Source: Oreocharis arfaki
Lineage: Eukaryota > Chordata > Aves > Passeriformes > Paramythiidae
Direction: 5' to 3'
Length of the DNA stretch: 64,000 bases
NCBI GenBank assembly: GCA_013398015.1
Contig: VZRR01010839.1
Coordinates: 97,034 to 161,033 of the forward strand
The position numbers and the translations under genes were made by a program. Within the stretch, counting starts at the first letter, position 1; each line of letters opens with the position of its first letter. Of the stretch, positions 27,801 through 42,800 are shown in pieces. Below the pieces are notes generated by a model. It was not told where the DNA came from. It saw only the letters and a list, made by a program, of their open reading frames with translations, and ran no database searches.

Positions 27801-30800
27801 CTATGAACAGGAAAATTTTAACATGAAGCCCAGCTCCTTTTCAACAGCAAAGAGCCAAAGCTTTGTCTTGGATTTCTCCTTGATTTTTCAGTTTATTTCA
27901 GTTAGAATATAATCTCCCTAGCTGGGTAAACAAACAAGTCTGCACAAGACAATTTATAATCAGTTTCCATTATAAGATGATTTAAATTATGAGTAGTTTC
28001 CCAGTCAGAAGAAACATTACGGTCAATTTTTTCTGTGGATTTTTCTCCAGAGTTCTCTGATAGTGTGACAAAGTTCTGGTAACATCAGTGTCTTCTACCA
28101 AGCTTCCATGTTACCATCAGCTTATAATAACATCATGGCTTTGCTTGTATGTTGTTTGTCAAATTTGATACCAGGCTAAAAAGATCAAAAATTACTGGAG
28201 TTAGGAATGGACATAAAGTGGAGGGGAACTGACAGACCAGAAAATACTTATGCCAAGGCTTCCCGTAATAGGGAAAACAAGCTAATACCCCCATAGTGTT
28301 TGATGTCAAAACTCCTTTTCAGGAAATGTCAAGGGAAAGCCTTAATGTACCTTCCTAGTTACCTTTCTTCATAAATGTGGGCTTTGATAAAGATATAATA
28401 CTATTGTGCCTGTAAGCAGGCAAGCTCCATTCATTTTAGATGACTGTGGCTGCCAGTGGTGAATTTAGCCCATATCATTGAATAATGTATTCAAACATTA
28501 TTTCTGAAAAAATGCATCAATAGAGCACTGCATTTCTGTGTTTTCACAACCTTTGGGGCATTTCAGTCCTTTTGATGAGAGGCTTGGTTAGCCTATTGAC
28601 TATATCTGTATTGTGTACTATGCTTGGTATCTATTTCACTTAAATTGAACATTTAAGAAGAAAACATATAATCCAGGCTGCACATGTGTTCTTACAACTA
28701 AGGAAAAAGATGTACACTTCTCAAAGGTGATTGCTCACAGTTCTGACACACATTTATGGAAGTGCCTATATTTCCCTTGAATATGCAGGGGGCCTGGATG
28801 ACTTGCCAGACAGGACACATAATTTTTAGATGGTCAGAATCAGGGGAGATGAAATTTATGCTTCCCAAGGGCCAGAGTATGGGTTGTAGTGGTTAACATA
28901 ATTTGTAGATTATATTAACATTCCCATTTGTCAAGTATCTGTCAGCTAAGGGCTGGCTAATTATGCTTACACGCATATTCCACATGCATATGTATTTGAA
29001 AGCTTACTTTAGTGTGCTTTCCACTGCCCGAGCATAAGTTTTTGTTAATTTCTTTGATTTAAGAATGTGGATTTTAAGCAGTGTTTTGTCTTCCAGTTTG
29101 AACTGAAGAAGGTCCTTAAAACTGCATAACCATTTCTTATGCCTTGACTGATTTTTAGTTTATGGCCTAACTGTATGCATTATTTTAACATGTTTAAATT
29201 GATGATCCACAGAATGCTGACATCCGAGAGAATGTTCTGGGAAAGTAGTATTTCAGGCTTGCCCTGTCTCCGTCCTCTGTTGCTTGAGACAGTATATTGG
29301 GCATAAATAAGCACAAATTAAACTTACTAAGCCACTTTTCCTTATGAATGATATCTTCTGAGCCTTGCTGATAATTTAAAGCATGAGTGAAAGAACTGTG
29401 TAGCTCTTAATGCTTTGAAAGACAGCATGAGAGCGCTTCAGAGCAAAAGTGTCCCCTCGTTCCCATATGTTATGAATTACACTGCGTTTGAGTCAGCGTA
29501 AACAATGCAAACAAACAAGCTACAGATCACTGGATTTAAAATGTTTGTGACTTTCAAACTTTTAACATAAATGTCTACATATTTGGCTTATGTACTGAGT
29601 CTCAGGGATGATGGCCAACTATTCAAGACTCACACCCATGCCAGACAAGTTCTCTGCATCAGCAAGCAGGCCTGAGGCACCCACTCCCGAGATCTCGTGA
29701 TTGTCTCAGAATCCTGACTTGCCTTTCAAAAATAGAAAGTAAACCTTTATGCTCATGGCTACAAAGAAATGCTTGGAAATACAAGTGTTGTCAGTATGGC
29801 CATGCATATCTGACAAATGTTTTCTCTGGGAACTATTCCGAAGTTCTTAGAATGAAACACAAGGAGCAGTGCTCGTGAAGGCAACCTTGCCAATGCCATC
29901 AGAGTGCTCTATGGCTGGAAGAGCACAGCAAATTTGGTTTATCAGTGAGGCAGGTGGAGGACATTCAAGCTACTGTTGAGAAGAGTTCTGCCACTCTTGC
30001 TCCCCTCAAGAGGACAGATGGCAGCTTCTGCTTGTACTGGGAGGTGCTGAGCCTCAAGTGTTGTTCTTTACGAAAGGCCTGTTTGAGTTCTGGTTGATTT
30101 CACATAATTTGTAACTGGGCAAGGCTCTGTTAACATCCTTGATCTGGGCTGTGTTAATGAAGCCCTGTGAAGTGTGTTTTCAGTGTCCCAAACAGAATAG
30201 CCTCAAGGTTTCAACAAAGATAACAATATATATTTTTCAACCCTTGTGGTCATCTTCAGAATCAGTTATGCAGGAAAAGTCTCTCCTGCAAACTTGAGTG
30301 AGCAAGGATTTAAGCAGCTAAATGCATCACAGCACTGAGTAGGTCCAGAAGGCATATAGCTATATTCCCCTGGTGCACACATGTGGCTTTTTGGGTTCTG
30401 TCTCTTCAGTGCACTCCTCAACAAACTATATTTTCTAATCTTCATTTTAGTAAACAGATAAGGTAGCTCCATGTTATGTCTATATGTATGTGCATATGCT
30501 GTCAAAAAAAGCTTTGGTAAAGGAAATGTTAATTAATGTTATTAATGTTAATTAATATACAGAGTGGTGTTCATAAATTACAAAATAGTCCTTCTGAGTT
30601 TTTTTAGAAAGTCACATTCTGCTTTGTTTATTCTGAAAATAGAGGTGGTTTATTATCACTAAGGGCTTTCATCGTATGTAAAGCCTCAATTCCATTAACC
30701 TGCCACAAATCCTAAGAAAGAGCTGTCCATGCCTCTGAAAGCAAATCAGCTCTGGAAATAATAATTAATTAACTTCTGGGAATAATAAAACCCCCTGAGT

Positions 30801-33800
30801 TTTCAGGTTGTTCAATAATGAGGTGTTCAAAGGTGCCTGGATATTTTTTGAAGTGTGATTTATGTAATTTGTGACTTGTTTATCTACTTCTAGCAGTGCT
30901 GAGGGGTTAGGACCATTTTGCACTAGTATAAATTAACTACACTGACACAAAACTAAGTGATGGGCAGACGCTGCGTCTAAGTGAATGTCAGGTTCTTTGG
31001 CTTCATCAATAATGATAAACACTATATGGGAAATATCTCAGTGCTCAGTGCACAAGTGCTTTCCTTTCTAAGGTATTTTATCTGCCAGTGATCGTAGCTG
31101 TTTCTACACTTCTCGTCTTCCATGGGCATATTAAATGGAAGAATTGTGAAGCAAGCACTCAGAGCTGTTAAAAACATCCACACTCCTGATGACTTGGTTG
31201 GCCCGCTGTGATATAATGAATGGCATTCAAAAGCATGTTCATGTGTTTATTACAGATCATGTCTAACATGCTCTGAGTGAAATAGAGACAATTTTGATGA
31301 GGCAATGTTTAAAGCTTAGCTGCAAAATGTTAAGAAATATTTAAGATTCTAACCTCTCTACTGCATGAACTGCTTCTGTTCTCGCATAATTCTTTGTAGT
31401 ATATGTCAGGTGTAACTCAGTCTAGCAGATATTTGGAAAAAAAGAAACATTTTATTTTCATGGTTTGAAATAGTATGGTAAAACACCAAAATGGTGCCTA
31501 AGGAAAAAAAGGCGAAAGAAAAGAAAAAAAATACCTCGTTTTTACCTAATTCATTTCTGAGAAATTATATTACTCACTGACACAAACTTTTGTTTCATTT
31601 AGAACCAGACTATTGTTCTCTTCTGGACCATGGTTGTGAACAGGAATGTGTTAATGCAGATGATTCCTATTTTTGTCAATGCCAAGAAGGGTTTAGACTT
31701 AATCCAGATAAGAAAACATGCAAAAGTGAGTAATCCTTTGGACATAATAAAGTTCATCTGCTTTTATTTCTTGAACCTGCAGTGAATTGTTTCCCTTCTG
31801 AAAGAATGGAAGTTTTCTCTGTAATTAAGGTTGAAACAAATGTTTCTTCATAAACTTCAATTTTAACAGAATGAATCATTCTGGGAAAATATACATTTTG
31901 CTGCTTTGTAGATACTTTGTATTAGACATTTTCGAAGACTTTTGTGGAAACCGGAGGATTAATGTAGGAACCAAAGTGACTTAAATTAAGTTCATTACTT
32001 ATTTGAAACTTTCTGGCCTTGGCTTGTAAAGACACAAGCAGCTTTGAAATTAAAAAAAAATCACCTTGTTTTGCCCAGTTGGTTTAGCCAAGGACAGATA
32101 CATTTCATCAGCTTGGAAATGGGTGGAACAGACAACACAGCTATCAAAATCAACTTAGAGTCAGACACGAAACTTCACAGTTTCCTAAAAAAAATGTAAA
32201 AACAGCATGAGCAGTGTCAATGTTACAAACCCATCACACATACTATTTACTTTAGAAAGACTTATTGTTAGCAGCTCTTCTTGAGTGGGGGCCTGGAATC
32301 ACGGCAGATTTTTAATGTAATGTGTTAAAGTTTAGGGAGAATATATTCAGCAAAATGAAATAGTCTGATCCCATGACTCAATTGTTGCGGGGAGAAAATT
32401 GTGCTACTGATATTTTATGAGTATAATAAACTTGTTTGGAGCAATCTAATTTTATTTCTAGATACTCATAAAATGTATCTGGTTTGGAAAGCTGTATTTT
32501 TGTTCAGTCTTAAAGATACGTTCTCACAAAGCATTTTTGTTTGCACAGTGCTGGTTTTGCAGCAATCCATGCTATTCTGCTTTTTATTATCTATATGGTA
32601 TTTTAATACATTCAAGTTTTTATGTATTTAATAGCCTTGGTGCGCAAAAGAACAGCATTGTATAAAGTACTCATTGCCAAGGATGTAAATTTGCAAATTA
32701 GAGGCAAATCGTAATTCCCATTGGGAGTGTTTTTCCTTATGGGGCTTTGGATTTGGCTGCAAATCTGGTGATGTTTCCAAGATTAAGCTCCTATTCCAAA
32801 TCTTGTTGTAACAAGGGTCATGTTATCTAAGCTTGTAAAGTAAAGTAGAATATTTGCATATATGCCCTTTTTAGAAATCTGGGACAATAGATGAGTGGTG
32901 ACAAGCACCAGGCATCCCTCCTTCACCACTATGTGTGACTTCTGATGACTACAGGAGGAGGTCTGTAGGGTTCAAAGTGAAGCCTTACATAACTGAGTGT
33001 TTGCAGTCTGCTTTCAGATCCTCATCTCACTTTCAGCTTTAGTAGGTGTCCGAAGCACAGAATCCAGTCTTGTTTAAGTGAGTTTTTCTAAGCTGTTTTA
33101 CTTCAGAAACCCTTATGGCTGGCTTCAATTTTTCTCTTCACGGAAGTAAACTTCTGTACTTTAGGTCAGCATGACTGTGAACATGAATGTGTTAACATGG
33201 AAGAGTTGTTTGTGTGCAAATGTAATCCCAGATACACGCAACAGCACCATGGTGATACGTGCAGCAATGAGTGTGTCTCATGAACAGCAGTGACTAGTTT
33301 ACTGCAAGGGAGAGGTGTGAACAGAGTGAGAAAACACTCCTGGGTCCCTTTTGAGATATATCTGAGTCATGCAAACCTATGTTACTGCAAAGTCCTCCAC
33401 AAGCCAGGCCTAGTGAAGTAATGCTATCATGAGATCCCTGATCCAATAGAGAACTAAAGCATCATTTTCTCCAGTCCAAATAGCTGGGGAGATGTGCTCA
33501 GCCATTTCACACAAAGGCACTTTCTAACTCAAGGGCAGTGCTTGCTGCTGAACATCTGTATTGTTGCTATGGGCTGTGTAACCTGCAGCACAGCTCATAT
33601 TGCTGTATGCTGATATGTGGAGAAATGAAGAGACCCATCTCTTCTGTATGTTTACACCTTCAGTGATCCATTCAATGAAATGTCCTCTTTTCAGAAGAAT
33701 GTTGCTAGACAAAGGATCTGTGCTGCCCCAGAGAAACCCAACAGCACTGCCCGCTTGGCGTCAGCCAGTTTTAGAAGGTAGTTTTATTGCAGAGAACCAT

Positions 33801-36800
33801 TTTGCGTATCACCTGAAATATTGGCAGCGTTTTTCCCCGACGTACATACTTTTCCAAAGGAATACTCAGCCACTGAAATTTTTAAAAAACTTGATAGGAC
33901 AGGGAATAATAATTTTTAAATGAACTGTGATAAAGCCATATTTAAGGTAACCTAGATGTGTTGCAACTTTTTGACAAATATAGTTTTACACTTTCTCAAG
34001 CTGAATATCTAAAAATTAATATATCCTAAGGCATTCCTTGTCTATAAAAACAGTGAGCCTTCCCCAGTCCTTTTCTCTGTTTGCGGTTTTTTTTTCTCAC
34101 ATGTAATAAACCACATGTGATCACAAAATTTACAATTACCATGATTTCCAAACCCTGGTAATTATCACTTTTGTGATTACTGCACTCTTTGAAAGAGTGT
34201 GTTACAAAATTCTACATGAGATCCCCAAGTATTAAAATGTTAAAAATTCATGTTGGTGTGGGTGTTTGTATTGAAAAGATGGAGCCAAACAGATGTAATT
34301 TTTCACAGAGAATATGGGTATTTTCTTTTTTTTTCCACATTTTTTTGTGCTCTGAGAAGTTACACAAGCCTCTTCCTGATGATGTGAACTCTTGGAAAAA
34401 GAAGAAGGTTCCAGCTGGAACTTGCTTTAGCTAGTAAAAACTGACACCTCAGCTTCATTTGTTCAAGCCTACGTTGTCTGTCTATATATAATGGTAAATC
34501 TGGACCAATTACTGCAAACTCGTTGCTTAGTTAAATAAACCAATAAACAGAAATATTTAGAATAAGTGATTTAACATTAAGTACAGATTTTTTTTTTATG
34601 TAAACAAATTGCTGCAGACATGTCTGTTCACATCTGTAAATGATTTGCAACTGGAGACATGCGAGACTGTGTCTGAGGGAACTCTACTACTTTTGATCAA
34701 GTTAAGCTGAAGTGATTTGGGCCTATATAACTAAAACTAGACATTAACAAACCAGCAGTAAAACACTATGAGGAAGTTCAAAGCTTTTTTCCTAAAATGT
34801 CGTTTTTCTGTACTCACGGAGTCAGCAAATTGCATAGTACATCTGCAAGTGCACGTATCTCACCCTACAGCTTTGCTGTCCACTGTGAGGAAATGAATTT
34901 TTTTAACCCTCTCCAATTTTTTCACACCTCTCTCCTTTTGGCCAACTTTTGTCTTTCACGCAACTAGTTGCATACGAGACGTAGAAGACATATTCCATTT
35001 TATCTTACTTGGAATAGGAATAGGAAAATCAAAGAAATGGAACATGTTAAGACACACTCACACTCATAATTTCTATCTGCCCCCCACTCGGCTTTAACTG
35101 CTTGAACCTGTTGGCAGGTTAAAGTTTTAAATTGGTGATTTCTCACCCTGTTGAAAAAAGAATTTAGTCTTTATGAAACAATCTGAAAGCCGTAATTTCT
35201 ATTCCAAAAATTAATAATACTCATATTTGCTGAGAAAATATAATGGTGAACAGAAGAGTTCTTAAAGAAGGAAAGCATGATTCTGTGGGTAGGACCAGAC
35301 TGGGCTACAGGATTCTGCCTTCTCTCCACAGTGTCATTTTTGGCAAAGGAAATCTGCACTTCACCAAGTTTGCTATCTGCCAAGTGGGGTTGTTGAATTA
35401 ATTTCACTTAGGTGTTGTTAAGTAACTCAGGTTACTCAAGTAGTCAGGGATACTTGCGGAAGTAAAATCTGTCCTGATCTTTTTCCTTTGCTCTGCAAAG
35501 GTATCATGTACTAACTACAGTGTCATAGTTTATGCATCTAAGACACCAATGTGATTTCTTCGATCATTAACACAAATCAATAGGAGTGGACCACTGTGCT
35601 GAAGGCAATCATGGCTGCGAGCAACTGTGCCTAAATACAGGTGACTCCTTTGTCTGTCAGTGCTCTGAAGGGTTTGTCATCAATGAGGACCTAAAAACCT
35701 GCACACGTAAGTCTTGCAAGAACATCTTTCATTTCAGTTTCCTTGGGAAAGGTTTCTGTTTTCATACAGGGAAGAGGACTCACCTTCAATTTATTCTGCA
35801 TTTCACTAATACTTTAGTAATTATTTGAAAGCAGAAACAGAAAAAGTATTTAGGAAAGAATACTTGTCAAGATAACTGTTAGTCCTCACATATTCAAAGA
35901 AGTTTTGGGAGACCTGTTCATCCCCAGGTGTTGAGGACAGTTTTTCAGTCACATGATAAACTTGTCTGACAGGTCATCTGGATAGCAGTGTCCCCCAGGC
36001 AAGCTGCACCACCCTACCTGGGGCAGGAGGAGAACTGAGAGCCCCACGCTGGGCTTTACATTTAGCATGGGAACCCTTACTAAGTTCCCACAGTGAGCTT
36101 TACATTTAGCGTGGGAACTCTTAGTAAGTGAGCAGAAGTTGTGGTGGCAGCTCTCTGCTCTTTATAAATCCAGTGATCATTGAGAATTGATACAATTTCC
36201 CAAACAGTTGAATTGCGTCCTTCACTGGAAAAATAGTGTATAGAAAGGTCCAGAAGAAGAATGATATGAGTGCATTTTACCTGTTGACTTTTTATGGACC
36301 TCTTCGGTGAGAGTGTTCTGTCCACTTTTTCCACAAATTTTGGAGGTACATTATTTTTCAAGCTTGTGGAGTGCTGGAGCAGCTCCAAAGCTCATCCTTT
36401 TTCTTGCTCTCAGTCAACACAGTTTTAAGAGAAGTCAAACTGCAAGTCCTCAGTCACAAAAATTATCTAAAGAGAAGTGAGGCAAATCAGCAAAGGCAGT
36501 TTGCCTTTGTATTTATCCTTGTGTTTGCCTCCATACTAACCTTTTTAGCCCTATCCAATACTTTGACAGACTTTGCTTCTCTCTGCCAGTGCAGCTCTCT
36601 AGGAAGGGGCAGACAGTAACACAAAAGTATGATTAGTGTATGTGTAACAACAATAGCATCTACTAAAACCAATTTTTTTAGGTATTTATCTGTAGTACCA
36701 CTGAAAATTTAGAAACAGTCAAATAATGGAGTTCCATCAACTTGCAAATGGAAAATCCCTTTTCGTTCGTAGTAACAAGAGATGTTTTTTCATTCCTGAG

Positions 36801-39800
36801 TTATTTTCCTCCAGGCTGTGCTTGGAAACCTATCAGCAGCAGAGTTCAAGAAGTATTTGGACAACATTCTTAGGCAGATTGTGTGAGTTTTGGGGCTGTC
36901 CTGTGCAAGTTCAGTTGTAGGATGTTGATTGGTCCTAGTGAGTCCCTTCCAACTCAGGATATTCTATGATTCTATGAAAATGGTGCTGAGTGCAATGAAA
37001 CAGCTTTTTTTAATAGCTCCTCATAACTTTGTCCTCGTATCTGTTTAGGAAAGATTTGTCCTATTCCTGAGCTCTAGATGAGTTGTTGAAGCCTCATGAA
37101 CATTTTTAGGCTACCATGAGGAGAGTTTTGACACTTTGCAATTTCCTGAACGAGCAGCTGATTGGAAGGGATTAGCATTTAAGATACACCACTCCTAGTG
37201 AGAAAACATCTAGGACATTCTGTTGTCATATACACTGGCTCAAGTATCTTAAGAAAGCTCTGGGAACACCTGAATGGTAACCAAATCTGTACTCTAACAA
37301 CTCATTACAAGAAAAGTAAGTGTGTGTAGCCAATAGACAGTAGCAAGTGCTGCATGCGAAGTCCCAGGAGCCCTATGTCTTTATATTACAGAGAAGAAAC
37401 ACTTGGGAAATTTGAGATGAAAAGTGGACTATATTTGACAGTACTTGTCATTTGCAATTCTTTGTAAAAGCTTGAATAGCCCAAGCCAAATCCCACTGAC
37501 ATCTGAGAGGTTTTCTCCTTGCTGCCACAGGAACTGGGTCAGGTCCACAAGTGAGTTCTGGGGACTGCCACCTTCACTTCAGGCCATTTAGAGACTATTT
37601 AAAGAATGTTCACGAGGTAGCTTTTATGTCTTTGCGAGTGTCTTGTATAAAATCATTGCCAAAGTATTTGGTTTTGTTTTAATCCACTTTAATCCAATCC
37701 AGACATGGGCTCTGTTTAGCTTTGTTAAGCACAGAAAAGTATGATTTCTCAACTCGGCTTAAGGCAATCAATGAAAAGTACATCACTAGGACCTCTTACA
37801 TTTTATTGAAGTTATATAATCAGTTGAGAAACTGAATTATTGTTTAAGCCGTTTGATATATTTGTATGAACTTGTTTATATGGAATGCAAATACTAGAGA
37901 TGAAAAATAATTGAGTCATTATTGGTTAAATTTTTAAATAATTTTGATTGCTCCTACAGGAGTTGACCATTGTGCTCTAAGTGATCATGGCTGTGAACAT
38001 TTGTGTGTAAATGGTGACACATCTTATACTTGTCAGTGTTTTGAAGGATACAGGCTTCGTAACGATGGGAAAACATGTAAACGTAAGTTATTATTCAGCA
38101 ACTCAGAGTCTAATAGTGCACACATAGAAGAAGTCTGTAAGGCAGGATTGGATTGCCTAAATGTTGCAGTCCAATGTAATTTTAAATGTTCAAGGATTTC
38201 AAGAGGTCATATTTCCTCTTTGGTGTCGTATTTGCCAGCTGTATGCTGATACCTTGGATATGCTAAGGCATCTAAAATGGTACTGAATGCATACTTTTAC
38301 GCACCTGAATCACACCCTAAACATCTGTGCCATTTAGAAGGTAGCCCTCAAATTGGACAGTTGTGGATCCAAAACTGTGTCATGGGACAACTGTAATTTT
38401 CTTCTAAAATTTCAAGGTAAAAATATATAATGTTTATAAAGTCTTACCCAGCATGAAGCTTGCAACATTATTAATGGAAAGTTCATTTTGTCCAGCGTGG
38501 GATAAGGATGATTGCAAAAGAAATATAATAACTATATTACAGATTTGACTACATTACACAGTTATGATGAGTGGCAGATATAAAGAGAAAACCTAATAAA
38601 AAATTTTTCTCAATTTCTATAGCATAAGTCACTAAGTGATCAAAGAAGAATCATGGATAAGTCTCTGAAAAAGTCACAGGCATTCAGTATTTTGTAACTG
38701 CAGTGCCCATAATATCTAACATCAACATCTGCTGTTAAAAAACATTTACAGAAAAAAACTTAAAGGCATCCAGATATTACCATGATGAATGAAAAGCTCC
38801 TTATTCTTAGCTGGTGTTTCACATCACCCTCTTTTGTTATTCTGCGCTAACAGAGACAAATTCTGCCTGTCTCAAAAAGTTGGGATACGCTAAAAGCAAG
38901 TCAATTTTAACATACTGCCCTTAACTAACAGAATTTTTTATGTATTAAATTATTCCCAGGTAAAAATGTCTGCAAATCAGTCAACCATGGCTGTGAGCAT
39001 ATTTGTGTTAGTGCTGACAATTCCTACATCTGCAGTTGTCGTGAGGGATTCATACTGAGAGAAGATGGCAAGACCTGCAGAAGTGAGTGACTGGTATCAA
39101 TTGAACACTTTTGCACACACAGCAGGCAAGGAAGGAAAGGGGTATTTTTCACTTCTTACTGGAAAAGAAGCAACGAACTTCCTTTTGATAGCTACATTTC
39201 TTTAACATGTTTTCATTCAAAGCCTACCTTTATATCAATCATTCCCAGGACAGGACATCTGCAAATCAGTCAGCCATGGCTGTGAGCATATTTGTGTTAA
39301 TGAAGATGACTCGTATGTTTGCAAGTGTCATGAGGGTTTTCTGCTGAGAGAAGATGGGAAAACATGCAGAAGTAAGTACTCTGAGAATTACTCACAGAAT
39401 TTTATCTATAGTATGTAGATCTGAGAAGCATTCAAATACAACAGTTTACTGTCATAATAAAGGAGTAGTCTTCTTATGTATAATATAGGAGTAGTATTTA
39501 TGTATTTATGTATTTATGCATTTAGACCTACCGAATGTTTGTAAGAGACTCTGTGGACAAAACCAGTGTATTTTAATAGATCAACTGACAGACTGGAAAC
39601 AGAAAATATTCAAAAATTTTCAGGTACCAAGAGTTAAAAGTGTTTGCTGCCTAAAATGTTACCTGTTTATTCCAGTGATATCAGTAGACCCAATGAAAGC
39701 TGTTATTTCTCCCTGCATTATACATTTACTGTAGATGTGCTTTAACCAAATATCAACTATTCTCAGATGAAGACATTTGCAGTTCAGTTCACCATGGCTG

Positions 39801-42800
39801 TGAACATGTTTGTGTTAATGCTGATGAGTCCTACATCTGCCAGTGTTATGAGGGATTTGCACTGAGAGAAGATGGAAGAACTTGTAGAAGTAAGTATCCT
39901 TCTCTTTAGAAGAAGATTTCCTTTATAATGCGTGCATTTGTAGATGTATTTTAAATATGGCAACCATTTTTTTTTAACAGATAAAGATGTTTGCAATTCT
40001 GTCGACCATGGCTGTGAGCATATTTGTGTGAATACTGATAGTTCATACATTTGCCAGTGCTACGAGGGTTTTGTATTGAGGGACGATAAGAAAACATGTA
40101 AAAGTAAGTTATTTTAATGCTACTATATTTTTTATATTCAGACATCTACAGAAGAAACATATTATTTAGAGTCAGTTCTTCTTTTAGGAGATTTTGCCTA
40201 CAAAAAGGAGAATAAATTCTTTATTTGCTAGGAGATTACTATTGTTAATCTTTAAAGTTTTGGAAATGTTCTTATTCATCAAACTGTAGTAAATAAAATC
40301 TAATTATTCCTAGATAAGGACATCTGCAAATCAGTCAGTCATGGCTGTGAACATCTTTGTGTTAATAATGATGATTCATACACTTGCCAGTGCCATGATG
40401 GATTTGTACTAAGGCAAGATGGGAAAACATGCCGAAGTAAGTAGTTTATTAATGAAAGAAGAAATTAAATTTTCATCTTTTTAGAATATTATTCACTGAT
40501 TCATAGTAGCCAGAATGGAATATTTTTCCCTATAGATCATAAGACTTGTATGAATTAAGTATTGTTTGAACTAAAGCTACATTTCAAAAAAATCAGCCAA
40601 TTTTAAGGTTTGAATGTAGGTTTTAAAATATGAACTTCATTTCCTAATTAAGTATGTTAAGTTTTAATCTTGAGCATGGGATGTTGCTGCATTTTACTGT
40701 AATGGGTTGAAGTTCTAATTACCACTGTGTTCTTCTGTCTGTATTCATGCAGATCATGACTTAACTTGTTCCTTAACCTCTTAGCATGTTCTTTTGTAAA
40801 TGATAAGCAAATGAAACTCCCTCAGGCTTTTTTATGTTTTCTCATCTTTTTTTAACTCTGTTCTTGCTCCCCTAAAACCTCTGCTGTTTATCAGCATCCT
40901 TGAGGGTGCACCACAGTGAAAGAAAGTCTTCTAAGAGGAGACACAGCAGGGTCCGAGGCAGAGGAATAATAACCCTTTTAATTCTTATTTGAATGTACCT
41001 ATCTTTTAAAAAATCATTTATCTTTTGTTTAATCTATCTTTTTTTTTTTTGACGAAAGATAGTCTTAGTCTCTGACCAAAATATTCTTCTAGCACTCATG
41101 TTCAATTAGTTATCTACCATGACCAAACGTTGTTTAAGATTCTCAATATTGCAGGTGTCCCATGTCCTGTAAGTACAGCCTTCATTCTTTGTTTCTTAAT
41201 GCGTATCCTTAATTCTGGCTGTTTTAAAATACATATGATTTGCTGTTACCCAAAAAGATTCATGTTACCTTATATCAGCAGCTGGTTTATATTTTTTTGC
41301 CATTCTCTCAAAAGTGGAGTAATCTACAAACTTTGATTATTTTGTGTTTTATTCTGGGCTGTCCATAAAAATATTAAGTAGTAGAGGAGGAAGGCAAATT
41401 CGTAGAAAGAAAGCTACTTGATAGTTGCCCGTTTACAATTGGTCCTGAAGACCTTGCTAGCCAGTGTTAATCCATATAGTGTTGTAGTCTGTTTCCTTAA
41501 TCAAAATAAATACCAAGACTGCTGCCTTTCTGAATGTTCCTTTGTATGAACAGCATAAGCTTTAAGAACCAACCTCATCATCAATTAAGAAAGATATTTA
41601 TTTAATTTTCCAGGATTTATTTTTCCATAACACCAAGCTGGTTGATATTAGTGAACTAATAGTGAACAGGCTTACAGTGGACTACTCATATTTTAAACAC
41701 TGGTGCCTTAGTGCTGTTTTCAGTGTGTGTGCATACACTGAGAATGGAGATAGCTCAGCATTTTGGGGCTTCATCAGACTTCTAGGAGTTACTGAAAATT
41801 AACACTAAGCATCCAAGATATTCTTCAGAAACCTCTTTTACAACTCTCTGTTGCAAGTTATCTGGAGTTACTGATTCGAGAATATATGTGTGTGTATGTT
41901 CAGTAGATGCTGTGTGATGCACTTCACACAGTGTGAAGCTCTTCACTCCAACAAGATCATCAGTAATCTGTTTCATAAGTTCAGTTCTGAATATACTAGA
42001 ATTCTTAAAATTTCTGCATTGAGACTGGCAAATCTACCTTTCTGTCTATTAATTATTAATACATTGTTAGAGTGCTTTTTGTTCCTGAAAGTGTTTAAAT
42101 AATGTACTCATACTACCCTTTATTTGATTGGCCGTGCACCCCCTTGTCCTTTATCTTATTATTTCAGCATTTTCAAATTCCTATTATTTTCACATTCAGT
42201 AAATGCTGTGAATGTTTCTTTCTTTCAGTCATTTTTCAGATCTTATAGATGTTTTCAGCTTCATTTTCTAAATTTTTAACTACCCTGGCATTCTTTTTAG
42301 ATTGTGAGACTGCATTTTTAGGGGGTGTCTAGTGAAATAACCTTAAATACTGCAATCGTTGATGTTTTTTATTACTATTATTATTCCCTGCCCCCCCCCC
42401 CATCCCAAAATAGTCTGGCTCATTTTTGCTTTCAGCTATGCAAAATTCATCCTCCTGAATTAATAGCCACGTCTGCTGCTAGTTAGTATTTGATTCTGTT
42501 TATAAACAAATACGTCCAAGTTGTGCACAGCTGTGTATAAGCAGATGCTAATTGTTACTTACATTGTAATTTCTCTTTTATCCACTATGATGGGATCTAG
42601 TTTAGATTGCCATGTCTTAAATATAATTATTTTTGAGGTAGAAGATTGTCTTATGTAGTAGTTTTGGGAATTTTTGTTTTGGTAGCAGGAGACCCCCATG
42701 AAATTTGGCTCAGATTGAAGTTCTTGTAAAAATATGAACCTCGAGAGTCAAGTTCAGCTTGGCTGTCAGGACTGTTCCACTTTTTGTGTAAAGGTAGTTC

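Larger units (their letters stand above)
35707..37959 (+). other. MATN2: MATN2 intron (EGF5 to EGF6)
   Basis: A 2.3-kb intron with a 44-bp-period tandem duplication at 36,053-36,129 and a CR1 tail at 36.79-36.98 kb. No exon was seen. Confidence 0.8.

Noticed and set aside
33165..33266. Start of the dead EGF exon at the AG at 33,163-33,164
   Set aside because: That start would drop the first cysteine; the family length of 123 nt and the VNFC opening place the original start at 33,144.
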